NCBI RefSeq assembly: GCF_003065365.1
Contig: NZ_CP023276.1
Coordinates: 434,001 to 498,000, forward strand
Direction: 5' to 3'
Source: Polynucleobacter difficilis
GTDB taxonomy: Bacteria; Pseudomonadota; Gammaproteobacteria; Burkholderiales; Burkholderiaceae
Length of the DNA stretch: 64,000 bases
Below the pieces are notes generated by a model. That model did no database searches. It was not told where the DNA came from and worked only from the letters and a program-made list of their open reading frames with translations. A program made the position numbers and the translations under genes. This document shows, piece by piece, positions 15,530 through 24,277 of this stretch; the stretch's first letter is position 1; each line of letters begins with the position of its first letter.

Positions 15530-16911
15530 GCCATCTACTGCCTGCTCAATTGGCAGATCAGCTGGAGGCGCGCCGGCAGCATTTAGCAGTGGCTCCGCGT
15601 TCCATTCGGGAAGGCAAGCTCAAACGGGTTTCGGGCATCGTGCTCGAAGTTGAGGGCTTGCCTATGAGCATTGGTACTGGCGCAACCATTTTGTCTGAGC
15701 TTGGCGGTAAAACCTACGATGCGGAGTGCATTGGTTTTAATGGCGCCATTACGTATTTGATGCCGATCGATACCATGGAGGGCATCTCTCCGGGCGCGCT
15801 CGTCTATCCGGCAAACACGCCATTTAATTCGGGTTCGGGCTATACCTCTAGTAGCGTTGGCGAGCCTCTGCCCATTGGTGAGAACCTGCTCGGGCGCGTA
15901 GTCGATGGCTTAGGTCGTCCGATTGATGGAAAAGGATATGGTGAAAAACAGTTTTCGCCATTCATTCAGAGAACCCTAAACCCACTGGACCGAACACCGA
16001 TCCACGAACCTTTGGATGTCGGCATCCAAGCGATTAATGGTTTGCTAACGGTTGGCCGTGGGCAGCGGGTTGGCATTTTTGCAGGATCGGGCGTGGGCAA
16101 AAGTGTTTTGCTCGGCATGCTGGCGCGCAATTGCGTGGCGGATGTGATTGTGATTGGTTTGGTTGGCGAACGCGGTCGCGAGGTGCGTGAGTTTTGTGAG
16201 GACACGCTTGGACCAGAATCATTTAAGCGTGCGGTGGTGGTTGCTGCTCCTGCAGATGCCTCACCCTTAGCGCGTTCAAAAGGTGCTTCGTATGCCACCG
16301 ATGTGGCCATCTGGTTTAGAGATCAAGGCAAGCACGTCGTTTTAATTGTGGATTCCTTAACCCGCTACGCTATGGCCTTGCGGGAGATTGGCCTGAGCTT
16401 AGGGGAGGCGCCTGTCGCTAGAGGGTATCCGCCCAGCGTATTTGCGCGGATGCCAGAACTGGTGGAGCGGGTTGGTAATGGCGCAAACCCAGACGGTTCG
16501 ATTACGGCGTTTTATACCGTCTTGCTCGAAGGCGATGACACCAATGACCCGGTGGCGGATACCGCACGGGGTATTTTGGATGGGCATTTTTTCTTATCGC
16601 GTGAATTGGCCGACAGTGGCCACTACCCCGCAGTGGATGTGGAGAAGTCGATTTCTCGGGTGATGCCCAAAGTGGTTTCTAAAGAACATCTTTTGTCTGC
16701 ACGGCGTTTAAAGCAACTTTACAGTCGCTACATGCGGGGGCGTGATTTGGTTTCGATGGGCGCGTATATCGCGGGAACCGATCCGGATTTAGATGCTGCA
16801 CTGCAAGCATGGCCTCACATTCAGGCGTTTTTACAGCAAGATGCCGAACAAGCCATTCCAATAGACGAAACGGAAAAGCGCCTGTTCGAGATTGCTCCCC
16901 CAGTGGTGTAA
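15526..16911 (+). CDS. fliI: Flagellum-specific ATPase FliI
   Basis: F1-beta-like hexameric ATPase that prepares substrates for type III export. 461 residues. Walker A GSGVGKS is at ~187-193 and Walker B HVVLIVDSLTRYAMALRE follows at ~265. The family signature PPSVFARMPELVERVGN and the C-terminal YSRYMRGRDLVSMGAY region are present. The start is a GTG that overlaps the fliH stop codon by three bases; no better ATG exists before the beta-barrel domain. Confidence 0.97.
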   Translation: MSHLLPAQLADQLEARRQHLAVAPRSIREGKLKRVSGIVLEVEGLPMSIGTGATILSELGGKTYDAECIGFNGAITYLMPIDTMEGISPGALVYPANTPFNSGSGYTSSSVGEPLPIGENLLGRVVDGLGRPIDGKGYGEKQFSPFIQRTLNPLDRTPIHEPLDVGIQAINGLLTVGRGQRVGIFAGSGVGKSVLLGMLARNCVADVIVIGLVGERGREVREFCEDTLGPESFKRAVVVAAPADASPLARSKGASYATDVAIWFRDQGKHVVLIVDSLTRYAMALREIGLSLGEAPVARGYPPSVFARMPELVERVGNGANPDGSITAFYTVLLEGDDTNDPVADTARGILDGHFFLSRELADSGHYPAVDVEKSISRVMPKVVSKEHLLSARRLKQLYSRYMRGRDLVSMGAYIAGTDPDLDAALQAWPHIQAFLQQDAEQAIPIDETEKRLFEIAPPVV

Positions 16912-16917
16912 TGCAAT

Positions 16918-17364
16918 ATGTCCGCAATTGAACTGCTCCTGCGCCTAGCCAAGATCCGCGAAGATCAAGCCATGGCCCGAGCAAAAAGGGCTGCCGGACA
17001 GGTAAACCAAACTAAAGCCTTTCAAAATCAAGTACTTGAGTATGCCAAGGACTATGAAGTGCAAATGATTGCCGGCGGCAATCAAAGTGTTTCCGTTGCC
17101 TTTATTCAGGATGCCAATGCGTTTCGAGAAAAGCTGATTCAGAGCTCCATCGAGATGGATGGGCAAATTCAAGGCTTAGCGAGGGCCTCAGAAGACACCC
17201 TACAAACCGCCACTCAGGCCAGAATGCGTACCCGCGGATTAACAAAATTAGTCGACAAAATGAAGCTGGAAGCCAGGAAAAAGAAGGCGAAGGCGGAAAT
17301 GAACCTGTTTGAAGATAACTACGCCGCGAGGGCAAGTGCCAATTCTGGCACGAAAGATGCATAG
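16918..17364 (+). CDS. fliJ: Flagellar export protein FliJ
   Basis: Soluble coiled-coil stalk in the FliI ring, analogous to the gamma subunit of F-ATPase, that contacts the export gate FlhA. 148 residues, almost wholly helical and charged (LLLRLAKIREDQAMARAKRAAGQ, LVDKMKLEARKKKAKAEMNLFED). Position directly between fliI and fliK, six bases after fliI, supports the call more than sequence does. The sigma-54 promoter for fliK lies inside its last codons. Confidence 0.92.
   Translation: MSAIELLLRLAKIREDQAMARAKRAAGQVNQTKAFQNQVLEYAKDYEVQMIAGGNQSVSVAFIQDANAFREKLIQSSIEMDGQIQGLARASEDTLQTATQARMRTRGLTKLVDKMKLEARKKKAKAEMNLFEDNYAARASANSGTKDA
17346..17361 (+). promoter_or_regulatory. Sigma-54 promoter of fliK, inside the end of fliJ
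   Basis: TGGCACGAAAGATGCA matches TGGCAC-N5-TTGCA except for one base (A for T), with GG and GC at the required ten-base spacing. A start near 17372 would leave about 19 bases before the fliK ATG. This would uncouple fliK and the downstream fliL-R genes from fliFGHIJ. Confidence 0.7.
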
Positions 17365-17390
17365 TAAGTAGTGTTCCTTTTGGAGAGGCT

Positions 17391-18974
17391 ATGCCAACAG
17401 TAGGTCAAATTCGAATGCAAGCAGCAGCCAGTGACGTGAATAGCGCCACTAGCAAGCCAGGCTCTATGCCCGGCGGCTCTGCTATGCCCGCCGGATTTGA
17501 AGCCTTTGCAGCTGCCTTGGATCGGTCCAGCATGACGCGCCTTGAGGCGCGGGCAGGATCAGATAGAGTTAGTTCTCAGCCCATGCCGCTGGCATTTAGT
17601 CGGCAAAATTTGCCGAGAATGGGCTCTCAAGCGGAAGATCCTGCAAAAATTACCGATGCAATGCAGTTGTTGATGGCACAGCTCGCTGCACAAGGCCTCT
17701 TAAATACTGCCCTGCAAACGCCTAATCCAGCAGTCCCACAGGTGAACTCAGCGGAAACCGATTCAGCAGCGCGCATTCAAAGCCTGATGGCAAGTCTCAA
17801 TGCTCAGGCGGGTAGCCCAGATACCCAGGGTCTCATGCAGTTGGTAAATGGTCAGCAGCTTGATGCCAAGCAATCGGCCTTAATAACGCAAGCGCTCTCA
17901 CGAGCCATGAAAGCCTCTGGCCAAAGCGCTGAAATAGCGATGCAAAGCCAGGCCGCATCCCTAATGCAGGCATTGCAACAACAGTCTTTAGGTCAAACTA
18001 CAGCTCAAACTCCAGCCCAAATTGCGAGCGCGATTCAGAGCTTGGCTCAGAAAAATGGCATTACCTTGCCACCAGAGATTCAGACGCAATTAACGGCGCT
18101 CATGAATAAGGCTGCTGACTTGGGTTCCATTAAGTTGTTGGCGGCGGAAGGTGCTGGACAGCAAAAACCAATCGCAGTCCTTGAGCAAGCAGGTGTAGTT
18201 GACCCTGCTAAAGCCGCCACCATTCAAAACGCCACAGATCCTAAAGCAGCCAATGCACTGATCAGTGCAGGCGAAAAAGCAGTGAAAGCAAAATCATCGG
18301 ATGCCATTTTGACGCCTGGCCAATCGGGTGATAAGGCTGCAGCTGCAAAAGGAGCGCCATTACTGAGTGCGAGCGCCGTGGATGCCAAGGGTGCGATCGA
18401 GGCGCACAGCATATCCCTTAATGAAAATAGGGAATTTAAGGATACCTTGGACACAGGGGAATTTAACCCCGCCAATGCTGCTAATTTAGCCCGCGTAGAT
18501 GCCCAAAATATCAGTAATCAGCAAAAAATTGAAATGAAAGCTGCCGAGGTTTCATTGGCTACAGGCCCACTTCATGAGCAGGTTATGAATGCGGCCAAAT
18601 CAGGTGGCGGACGCATCCTCTTGGAATTAACACCGCCAGAGCAAGGAACCATTCGCATCGATCTGCGGATTGACCCGGCTGGACGTGCCCACCTGATAGT
18701 GGAAGGCGCCAGCGATGCCACCAAGTCCCGACTGGATCAGGGCGGCCAGAGCTTGAAAAATGAATTTGCCCAAATGGGCCTGAATTTATCACTGGATTTG
18801 AGGCAGGACAGTCAATTTCAGCAGGCACGCGAGCAAGGTTTTAGCAATCCTCGATCGGGTTTTTACAACAGCCCACCCCCACTTTCTCAACGCTCAGATA
18901 CAACATTGGCTATCGGTTCGGTCCGATCAGGTGATAATAGGGATAATAGCAATGCAGTTCACCTGTATGCTTGA
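17391..18974 (+). CDS. fliK: Flagellar hook-length control protein FliK
   Basis: Exported ruler that triggers the FlhB specificity switch when the hook is complete. 527 residues. The first ~380 are Ala/Gln/Ser-rich, low-complexity and probably extended. The C-terminal domain (~395-490) has the Flg_hook signature GGGRILLELTPPEQGTIRIDL, GRAHLIVEG and LKNEFAQMGLNLSLDL. The last 40 residues are Ser/Asn/Pro-rich. ATG 17391 follows GGAGAG. It begins a group with fliLMNOPQR and probably has its own sigma-54 promoter. Confidence 0.94.
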   Translation: MPTVGQIRMQAAASDVNSATSKPGSMPGGSAMPAGFEAFAAALDRSSMTRLEARAGSDRVSSQPMPLAFSRQNLPRMGSQAEDPAKITDAMQLLMAQLAAQGLLNTALQTPNPAVPQVNSAETDSAARIQSLMASLNAQAGSPDTQGLMQLVNGQQLDAKQSALITQALSRAMKASGQSAEIAMQSQAASLMQALQQQSLGQTTAQTPAQIASAIQSLAQKNGITLPPEIQTQLTALMNKAADLGSIKLLAAEGAGQQKPIAVLEQAGVVDPAKAATIQNATDPKAANALISAGEKAVKAKSSDAILTPGQSGDKAAAAKGAPLLSASAVDAKGAIEAHSISLNENREFKDTLDTGEFNPANAANLARVDAQNISNQQKIEMKAAEVSLATGPLHEQVMNAAKSGGGRILLELTPPEQGTIRIDLRIDPAGRAHLIVEGASDATKSRLDQGGQSLKNEFAQMGLNLSLDLRQDSQFQQAREQGFSNPRSGFYNSPPPLSQRSDTTLAIGSVRSGDNRDNSNAVHLYA

Positions 18975-19001
18975 TATTATTGAGTAAAGAGGAATACAGC
19001 G

Positions 19002-19751
19002 ATGGCTGATGAAGAGCGTATTGAACCGACTTTAGATCCAAATGCTGCAGCGCCGGCTGCTGGTGCATCCCCCCCAGCAAATGGAGACAATATCCAAGAA
19101 GCAGAAAAACCAAAAAGCAAGAAAATGCTTTTCATCATCATTGGTGTTGTGGTTCTGCTTGTGGCCGCCGTGGGCGGTTACCTGTACATGCAAAGCTCTG
19201 AAGAAGCTAGAAAGCTTAAAGAAGCTGAGGCAAAGCGCCCCGAAAATATTCTGAAGAAACAGTTGATGGAGCGTAAAGAGAATGCTCCGCCAATCTATAT
19301 TCCCTTGGAAGAAATGATCGTAAACCTGCCAGGGCGCGGTGGCGAACATTATCTGCAGGCTAAAATCGTTTTGAGAACCAACGATTCGGCCACTGAAGGC
19401 AAGATCAAGAATTTCATGCCAGTGATCCGCGACAAAATTATCACTGTGCTGTCTTCGCGGCAAATGCAAGAGTTGGCCACGGTTGAAGGCAAAGTCATGA
19501 TGGCGCGGGAAATTGCATTGGTCATTAACTCCATCATTGCGCCTCAATTAACCGCTATTTATATTTTGCAGCAGCAACCCGGTACAGCGGATATGCAAAA
19601 TTTAGAGCGCATTGGTGCAGTTCCGAAAGAGACATCCTCTGGCCAAAAAATTACAGGTGAAGCAGCCCGCGCTGCAGCTGAGTTCTGGAATGTCACCGAA
19701 ATGGATTTACCGGTGCAAGCCGTGTTGTTCAGTTCGTTTGTGATGCAGTAA
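19002..19751 (+). CDS. fliL: Flagellar basal body-associated protein FliL
   Basis: Single-span inner-membrane protein that surrounds or stabilises the stator. 249 residues, longer than the usual 150-180. There is a cytoplasmic acidic N-tail (~40 residues), a membrane segment at ~43-63 (MLFIIIGVVVLLVAAVGGYLY), and a periplasmic SPFH-like domain (YIPLEEMIVNLPGRGGEHYLQAKIVLR). The family ending VLFSSFVMQ is present but is separated from the preceding helix by an extra ~45 residues (around EKTSSGQ-like GAVPKETSSGQKITG). It is followed by fliM in the standard order. Confidence 0.94.
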   Translation: MADEERIEPTLDPNAAAPAAGASPPANGDNIQEAEKPKSKKMLFIIIGVVVLLVAAVGGYLYMQSSEEARKLKEAEAKRPENILKKQLMERKENAPPIYIPLEEMIVNLPGRGGEHYLQAKIVLRTNDSATEGKIKNFMPVIRDKIITVLSSRQMQELATVEGKVMMAREIALVINSIIAPQLTAIYILQQQPGTADMQNLERIGAVPKETSSGQKITGEAARAAAEFWNVTEMDLPVQAVLFSSFVMQ

Positions 19752-19783
19752 TCGACTACTTTAGAAAGTCCACCTAGGAAAAC

Positions 19784-20881
19784 ATGGCGGCAGAGGAAAT
19801 CAATGTCGAGATGAACATTGACGCTGAAGATCAGCGTGCGATGTTTGATAAATCGAAGATTATTGCTCGGCGCCGCATGCCGACTCTGGAGTTGATTCAC
19901 GAGCGCTTTAGTCGTGCGGTTCGACTCACCCTCTTTAATATGATCCGCGCACCCATTGAGGTGCAGATGCACCTTCCGGTAGTGAAGAGCTATCAAAAAT
20001 TCGTAGACGAGTTTCCTGAGCGTACCAACATTAATATTGTCGGTATTCGTCCCTTGCGGGGGGTGGGTTGCTGGATCGTGGACCCGGGCGTTGTTTACAT
20101 CGCAATTGACAATATGTTTGGTGGCGAAGGGCGCTTGGCACCAAGACTCAATTTACGCGAATATACCGCCACCGAATTGCGCATTATTCGTCGTTTAGTG
20201 GATGCCTTTTTAAGCGAATACGAAAAGGCATGGAAATCGGTTTACGAAATTAAGTTTGATTTCATGCGGCAAGAAACCAACTTCGGTTTTGCCAAGATTA
20301 CCTCGCCGGGCGAGATGGTCTTGCACTCTAAGTTCACGATTGAGATTAATGGCCGGCCGGGCGACATTGATCTGTGCATTCCGTTTTGGGTGCTGGAACC
20401 AGTCAAAAGCATTTTGTACAACAATATGCAGGGTTTTGCGACCGAGCCCGACCAGCACTGGACCGACTTATTAAATGACCAAGTTCACGAGGCGCCTGTA
20501 ACGGCCGTTGCAGTCTTGGCGCGCAAACAGATGCTGCTCCGTGAAATTACGTCCCTTTCGGTTGGGGACATTATCCCCATCGAGATTAACGACCCGGTCA
20601 CGGTGTACGTCGATGGTTTGCCTGTGATTAAGGGTCAATATGGCACCAAGGATGGCCGTTATTCGGTCAAGGTGGGTACGATTCAGCACCCGACCGAGTT
20701 TCTCAAGAGCCCCCTTGAAAGTGCACGCCTCGGCCCTAGCATGATGCGGAGCGCTGAAAAAGGCGAGCTGTATGAGCAACTTCCAGAAGCCGCCCAAAGT
20801 CAGGCTCAGGTACCCGCAACTGCCAGCCCAAGCGATACAATAAGTGCAGCGGCAGATGGCTTAATCCCTGATGGCCAATAA
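19784..20881 (+). CDS. fliM: Flagellar motor switch protein FliM
   Basis: C-ring wall protein that binds CheY-P and FliG. 365 residues. The middle CheC-like domain (RAVRLTLFNMIRAPIEVQM, GVVYIAIDNMFGGEGR, FDFMRQETNFGFAKIT) and C-terminal SpoA domain (LSVGDIIPIEINDPVTVYVDG) are clear. The N-terminal EIDxLL-like CheY-binding motif is not obvious; the start reads EEINVEMNIDAEDQRAMFDKS. The C-terminal ~40 residues are Ala/Pro-rich. It lies 32 bases after fliL. Confidence 0.97.
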   Translation: MAAEEINVEMNIDAEDQRAMFDKSKIIARRRMPTLELIHERFSRAVRLTLFNMIRAPIEVQMHLPVVKSYQKFVDEFPERTNINIVGIRPLRGVGCWIVDPGVVYIAIDNMFGGEGRLAPRLNLREYTATELRIIRRLVDAFLSEYEKAWKSVYEIKFDFMRQETNFGFAKITSPGEMVLHSKFTIEINGRPGDIDLCIPFWVLEPVKSILYNNMQGFATEPDQHWTDLLNDQVHEAPVTAVAVLARKQMLLREITSLSVGDIIPIEINDPVTVYVDGLPVIKGQYGTKDGRYSVKVGTIQHPTEFLKSPLESARLGPSMMRSAEKGELYEQLPEAAQSQAQVPATASPSDTISAAADGLIPDGQ

Positions 20882-20913
20882 AGCACCGAGAAAGCACAGA
20901 ATAAGGAATCACC

Positions 20914-21291
20914 ATGGCTGAAAACGACAACGATTTAGCGAAATCAATGACCAGTGCCGATGTATCCGGCTCCTTGCGTAAAGCCACCTTTAACAATTTA
21001 GAGGAAGGTACACGAGTTAATCCCGATTTCAATGAAATCGACCTCGTAATGGACGTGCCTGTTCAGGTAACGGTGGAGCTGGGCCGTGCCAAAATGCAAA
21101 TCCGCAATCTACTTAACCTAACGTATGGCTCGGTGATTGAATTGGATATCTTGGCGGGCGAGCCCCTTGAGGTTGTGGTGAATGGATGTTTAGTTGCGCA
21201 GGGCGAAGTTGTGATTGTGAATGACCGTTACGGTATTCGCTTGACTGACATCGTGACTCCAGCAGAGCGTCTGCGAAAAATTAATCGTTAA
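20914..21291 (+). CDS. fliN: Flagellar motor switch protein FliN
   Basis: Base of the C-ring and docking site for FliH. 125 residues, ending in a textbook SpoA domain: VMDVPVQVTVELGRAKMQIRNLLNL, YGSVIELDILAGEPLEVVVNG and GEVVIVNDRYGIRLTDIVTP. The N-terminal ~45 residues are polar and variable. ATG 20914 follows AAGGAATCACC. It is 32 bases after fliM and 5 before fliO. Confidence 0.97.
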   Translation: MAENDNDLAKSMTSADVSGSLRKATFNNLEEGTRVNPDFNEIDLVMDVPVQVTVELGRAKMQIRNLLNLTYGSVIELDILAGEPLEVVVNGCLVAQGEVVIVNDRYGIRLTDIVTPAERLRKINR

Positions 21292-21296
21292 TTGAC

Positions 21297-21635
21297 ATGG
21301 ACTCCACGGTTGGAGGTATGTTGCTCTTCTCATTCATCTGGCTCGCACTTGCAGCAGCCCTGATTTGGGTTGTCGCTTTTCTAGTTAAACGCGACGCCGC
21401 CATCCGCACCAGTAATCCCCATGTGATGATCTTGGCACAGCAGGCATTGGGCCCCCGTGAGCGTGTCATTGTTCTCAATGTCTTAAATCGCATTTTAGTG
21501 GTGGGCCACACGCCTAGTCAGATTACCCTGATCACTGAACTTGATCCTGAAGACGTAGCCAATTTGAAGCCGCAAGCAACAAGCGTCGATTTTGCAAATA
21601 ACTTGCGCCAGTTTGTGAAACGAAAATTGGGATGA
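21297..21635 (+). CDS. fliO: Flagellar biosynthesis protein FliO
   Basis: Small membrane protein that helps assemble the FliP ring of the export gate. 112 residues. One N-terminal membrane segment (LLFSFIWLALAAALIWVVAFLV) is followed by a cytoplasmic domain with the family pattern LAQQALGPRERVIVLNVLNRILVVGHTPSQITLI. Its end overlaps the fliP start by four bases (ATGA), indicating coupled translation. Confidence 0.93.
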   Translation: MDSTVGGMLLFSFIWLALAAALIWVVAFLVKRDAAIRTSNPHVMILAQQALGPRERVIVLNVLNRILVVGHTPSQITLITELDPEDVANLKPQATSVDFANNLRQFVKRKLG

Positions 21636-22378
21636 AGCGAAAAATATTTTGGTACTCCGTTGGTCTAACAGCCCTCGTTGGGCTGTTTCCATTAGCGGTG
21701 TGGAGTCAGACTTTACCGCTCGTCACGGCTAAGTCAGGTGCTGCCGGCACGTCGTATGCCGTTCCAGTCGAAACCATCATTGCGCTGACCTCGCTGAGTT
21801 TTCTGCCGGCTGCCTTGGTCTTGATGACGAGCTTCACGCGAATTTTGATTGTCTTTTCGTTATTGCGTCAGGCCTTGGGTTTGACGACGATGCCTCCGAA
21901 TATTGTCTTGATTGGACTGTCATTTTTCCTGACCCTGTTCATCATGAACCCAGTCTTTGACTCCATTTATAAGAATGCATACCAACCATACTCTGCCGGT
22001 AAGATGGGTTTCCCAGAAGCAGTAGAGGTTGGCGGCAAGCCTTTAAAAGAATTTATGCTCAAGCAGACGCGTCGGGATGACCTCAATCTGTTTGCCAAAA
22101 TGTATGGACAAAACATTGATACGCGCGAGGATGTGCCATTCACGGTATTGATACCTGCCTTTGCCATTTCAGAGATTAAAACGGGCTTCTTGATAGGCTT
22201 TGTGATCTACCTTCCCTTTTTGGTCATTGACTTTGCGGTCGCCAGTATTTTGACTTCGCTTGGTATGGTGATGGTCTCGCCCATGATGTTCTCCTTACCC
22301 CTTAAGCTGATTGTGTTTGCGTTGGCGGATGGCTGGGCGCTGTTAGCCACCTCGCTTGTACAAAGTTATATTAATTAG
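21632..22378 (+). CDS. fliP: Flagellar export gate protein FliP
   Basis: Core of the FliPQR export gate. 248 residues. It has a cleavable-looking signal peptide (IFWYSVGLTALVGLFPLAVWSQ), then membrane helices with the conserved sequences LTSLSFLPAALVLMTSFTRILIVFSLLRQALG, the periplasmic loop, FAISEIKTGFLIGFVIYLPFLVIDF and LGMVMVSPMMFSLPLKLIVF. The order fliOPQR is standard and the spacing to fliQ is five bases. Confidence 0.98.
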   Translation: MKRKIFWYSVGLTALVGLFPLAVWSQTLPLVTAKSGAAGTSYAVPVETIIALTSLSFLPAALVLMTSFTRILIVFSLLRQALGLTTMPPNIVLIGLSFFLTLFIMNPVFDSIYKNAYQPYSAGKMGFPEAVEVGGKPLKEFMLKQTRRDDLNLFAKMYGQNIDTREDVPFTVLIPAFAISEIKTGFLIGFVIYLPFLVIDFAVASILTSLGMVMVSPMMFSLPLKLIVFALADGWALLATSLVQSYIN

Positions 22379-22383
22379 CTGCC

Positions 22384-22653
22384 ATGGAAAGCGGAGTCAT
22401 CATCGATTTGATTTACCAAGCTTTGAGGATGGCTGCGGTATTGGCCGGCCCCATTTTGATGGCCTTATTGATTGTTGGTTTGGTGATTGGTATTTTGCAG
22501 GCCGCAACCTCTGTAAATGAGTCGACAGTGGCATTTGTACCCAAGTTGATTGTGTTTGGGCTCGTCATCGTTTTGATTGGCCCCGTCACCTTGGTTTTGT
22601 TCACTGACTACATTAAAGCGCTCTACAGCAGCATACCGGGTTTGGTAAATTAA
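22384..22653 (+). CDS. fliQ: Flagellar export gate protein FliQ
   Basis: Four copies line the FliP5R1 core of the export gate. 89 residues with two membrane helices (LAGPILMALLIVGLVIGILQAAT and the LIVFGLVIVLIGPVTLVLF stretch) and the conserved QAATSVNESTVAFVPK loop. Length and position between fliP and fliR are as expected. Confidence 0.98.
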   Translation: MESGVIIDLIYQALRMAAVLAGPILMALLIVGLVIGILQAATSVNESTVAFVPKLIVFGLVIVLIGPVTLVLFTDYIKALYSSIPGLVN

Positions 22654-22656
22654 TCT

Positions 22657-23439
22657 ATGTTGACCATCACCGGTCTTCAAATTGAGCAGTACATGGCGAT
22701 TTTTATGTTTGCCTCGATGCGGGTGCTTGGCCTTTTCTTAACCATGCCACTTTTTGCCTTTCGAGCTCTTCCAATGCGATTTCGATTGATGGTAGCGCTT
22801 GCGTTTGCGGCATACATGATGCCTGTCATTGCGTCTGGGTTGATTCCGAATCCTGGCAGCATTACGTTTTTTGCTTCGGTGATTGAGTTATGCATTGGCG
22901 CATTCATGGGCTTTGTAATCCGCGTTGGTTTTATGGTGATTGACGTCGCGGCAGAGATTCTTTCTTTTCAGGCTGGCTTTAGCTTTGCTTCCACCGCCTT
23001 CCGAGATCCAGCCCTTGATTCGGGTTTGGTCGGTCAATTTTTAGGCCTCACTGTAATTGCTTTAGCCTTTTCTTTAAATGTTCACCTAGTCGTGCTTGAG
23101 ATTCTGATGAATAGCTTTAAAACAATTCCGGTTGGGGTTTGGCCTGATGCGTGGTCATCCAAAGGAATTTTGGATTTAGTGACTGCTTCGTTTCGCTTGG
23201 GATTAATATTGGCTATGCCGGTACTCTTGGTCTATATGATGTTTAACTTAACGCAAGCTTTTTTGAGCAGAACCAGCCCCCAAATGAATTTGTTTTCTGT
23301 GGGTTTTGCGGTGAGTATTCCCTTGGCTTTCTTGGTTATATTTATGATTCTCCCTGATTTGAAAATTGTGTTGGAGCGCTCCCTCGAAAATCCACTGCAA
23401 TTGTTGCGCCAAGGCGTAGAGGTTCCCAATGCAAAATAA
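22657..23439 (+). CDS. fliR: Flagellar export gate protein FliR
   Basis: Single-copy subunit completing the export gate. 260 residues with about six membrane helices. Conserved parts include GLFLTMPLFAFRALPMRFRLM, GFVIRVGFMVIDVAAEILSFQAGFSFA and LAMPVLLVYMMFNLTQAFLSRTSPQMNLFSVGF. It ends inside the next gene (11-base overlap), which ties that unknown gene to the flagellar operon. Confidence 0.97.
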   Translation: MLTITGLQIEQYMAIFMFASMRVLGLFLTMPLFAFRALPMRFRLMVALAFAAYMMPVIASGLIPNPGSITFFASVIELCIGAFMGFVIRVGFMVIDVAAEILSFQAGFSFASTAFRDPALDSGLVGQFLGLTVIALAFSLNVHLVVLEILMNSFKTIPVGVWPDAWSSKGILDLVTASFRLGLILAMPVLLVYMMFNLTQAFLSRTSPQMNLFSVGFAVSIPLAFLVIFMILPDLKIVLERSLENPLQLLRQGVEVPNAK

Positions 23440-24199
23440 ATTGGTATTTAGTCTGTTACTCGGTTTGTGCTTATCGGTGGCAAGTTCTGTCAGTATTGCT
23501 CAGCAAACGCTCACTATCTCTATAGAGCCCGAGAGCGTCAGTACTCCAGCCCCGACCGCGGAAGAGGCTGCACGGATTACGCAGAACTCCCTTGGGCAGG
23601 CGCCAGTAGGCCCCGCAGATTGCGAGACCAAGTTCCCTTTCCCGCCCACTACAGAGCGCGATCCCTACGCTGAAAATGGACAGGATATTTGCACGAAGTT
23701 ACAGATTCGCGGCCAACGTATGCAATGCGAAGTAGAGTCCCTGTTGGCAGAAAAACCGGAGGGTAAAAGCACCGTTGGTTCCAAGATCGAGATGGCGGCA
23801 TGGGCCCGCTGCAATCTAAGGGTAGCTTCTTTATTGGTCGAAGGCTACTACCTACCCGCCAGTGAAATTGAGCGCCGTTTGCAAATCTGCAGCGCTAATT
23901 TTTATGCCGATCCTGGAAAGTTACCGAAGCTTGGCCCATACCAGCGGTTTTTACGGTGGGCAACGAGCAATGACTTGACTCCGCCCCCAACGGATGCTGC
24001 GCTGGAAGTGGCCTTGAGGCAGTCCACTCCGCTCGAGAGTCATCAGGATTCGGCTGGCTTAATGAAGTGCGATTGGATGTTTTCGCGCAGCAGAAAGCCG
24101 ATGATTGATGTTCTGCCCAGCCTTGGAAACACCGGCGCGGCAGATTTACCTACTGGATCCCCAGCAAAAAAGGCCGCCCCAAAGCGTCCGGCGCCATAA
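23429..24199 (+). CDS. Unknown exported protein co-transcribed with fliR
   Basis: 256 residues, not recognised. The N-terminus is a clear signal peptide (KLVFSLLLGLCLSVASSVSIA-Q), so the mature protein is periplasmic. The mature part has about six cysteines (AD-C-ETKF, DI-C-TKL, MQ-C-EVE, AR-C-NLR, QI-C-SAN, MK-C-DWM), suggesting disulfides, and ends in a basic Lys/Pro/Ala tail. The coding start lies inside fliR, so expression with the export-gate genes is likely. A role in the flagellum is only suggested by position. The Sel1-like genes between motB and flhB are likewise exported, but no sequence link is evident. Confidence 0.8.
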   Translation: MQNKLVFSLLLGLCLSVASSVSIAQQTLTISIEPESVSTPAPTAEEAARITQNSLGQAPVGPADCETKFPFPPTTERDPYAENGQDICTKLQIRGQRMQCEVESLLAEKPEGKSTVGSKIEMAAWARCNLRVASLLVEGYYLPASEIERRLQICSANFYADPGKLPKLGPYQRFLRWATSNDLTPPPTDAALEVALRQSTPLESHQDSAGLMKCDWMFSRSRKPMIDVLPSLGNTGAADLPTGSPAKKAAPKRPAP

Positions 24200-24242
24200 G
24201 TAGCAGGGCAGTGCCCATAAAGCATTGATTTTTATAGCAATA

Positions 24243-24270
24243 TAAACAGCATTTCTAAAATAGCCGTTAC
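24243..24270 (+). promoter_or_regulatory. Sigma-28 (FliA) promoter of the carbonic anhydrase gene
   Basis: TAAA (24243-24246), 16 bases, then GCCGTTAC (24263-24270). Spacing and the words TAAACAG and GCCGTTA are the same as in the fliC promoter at 3169. Transcription would begin about 24276-24278, right at the ATG of the next gene, which has no Shine-Dalgarno; this would give a leaderless message. Confidence 0.65.
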
Positions 24271-24277
24271 TAACAGC

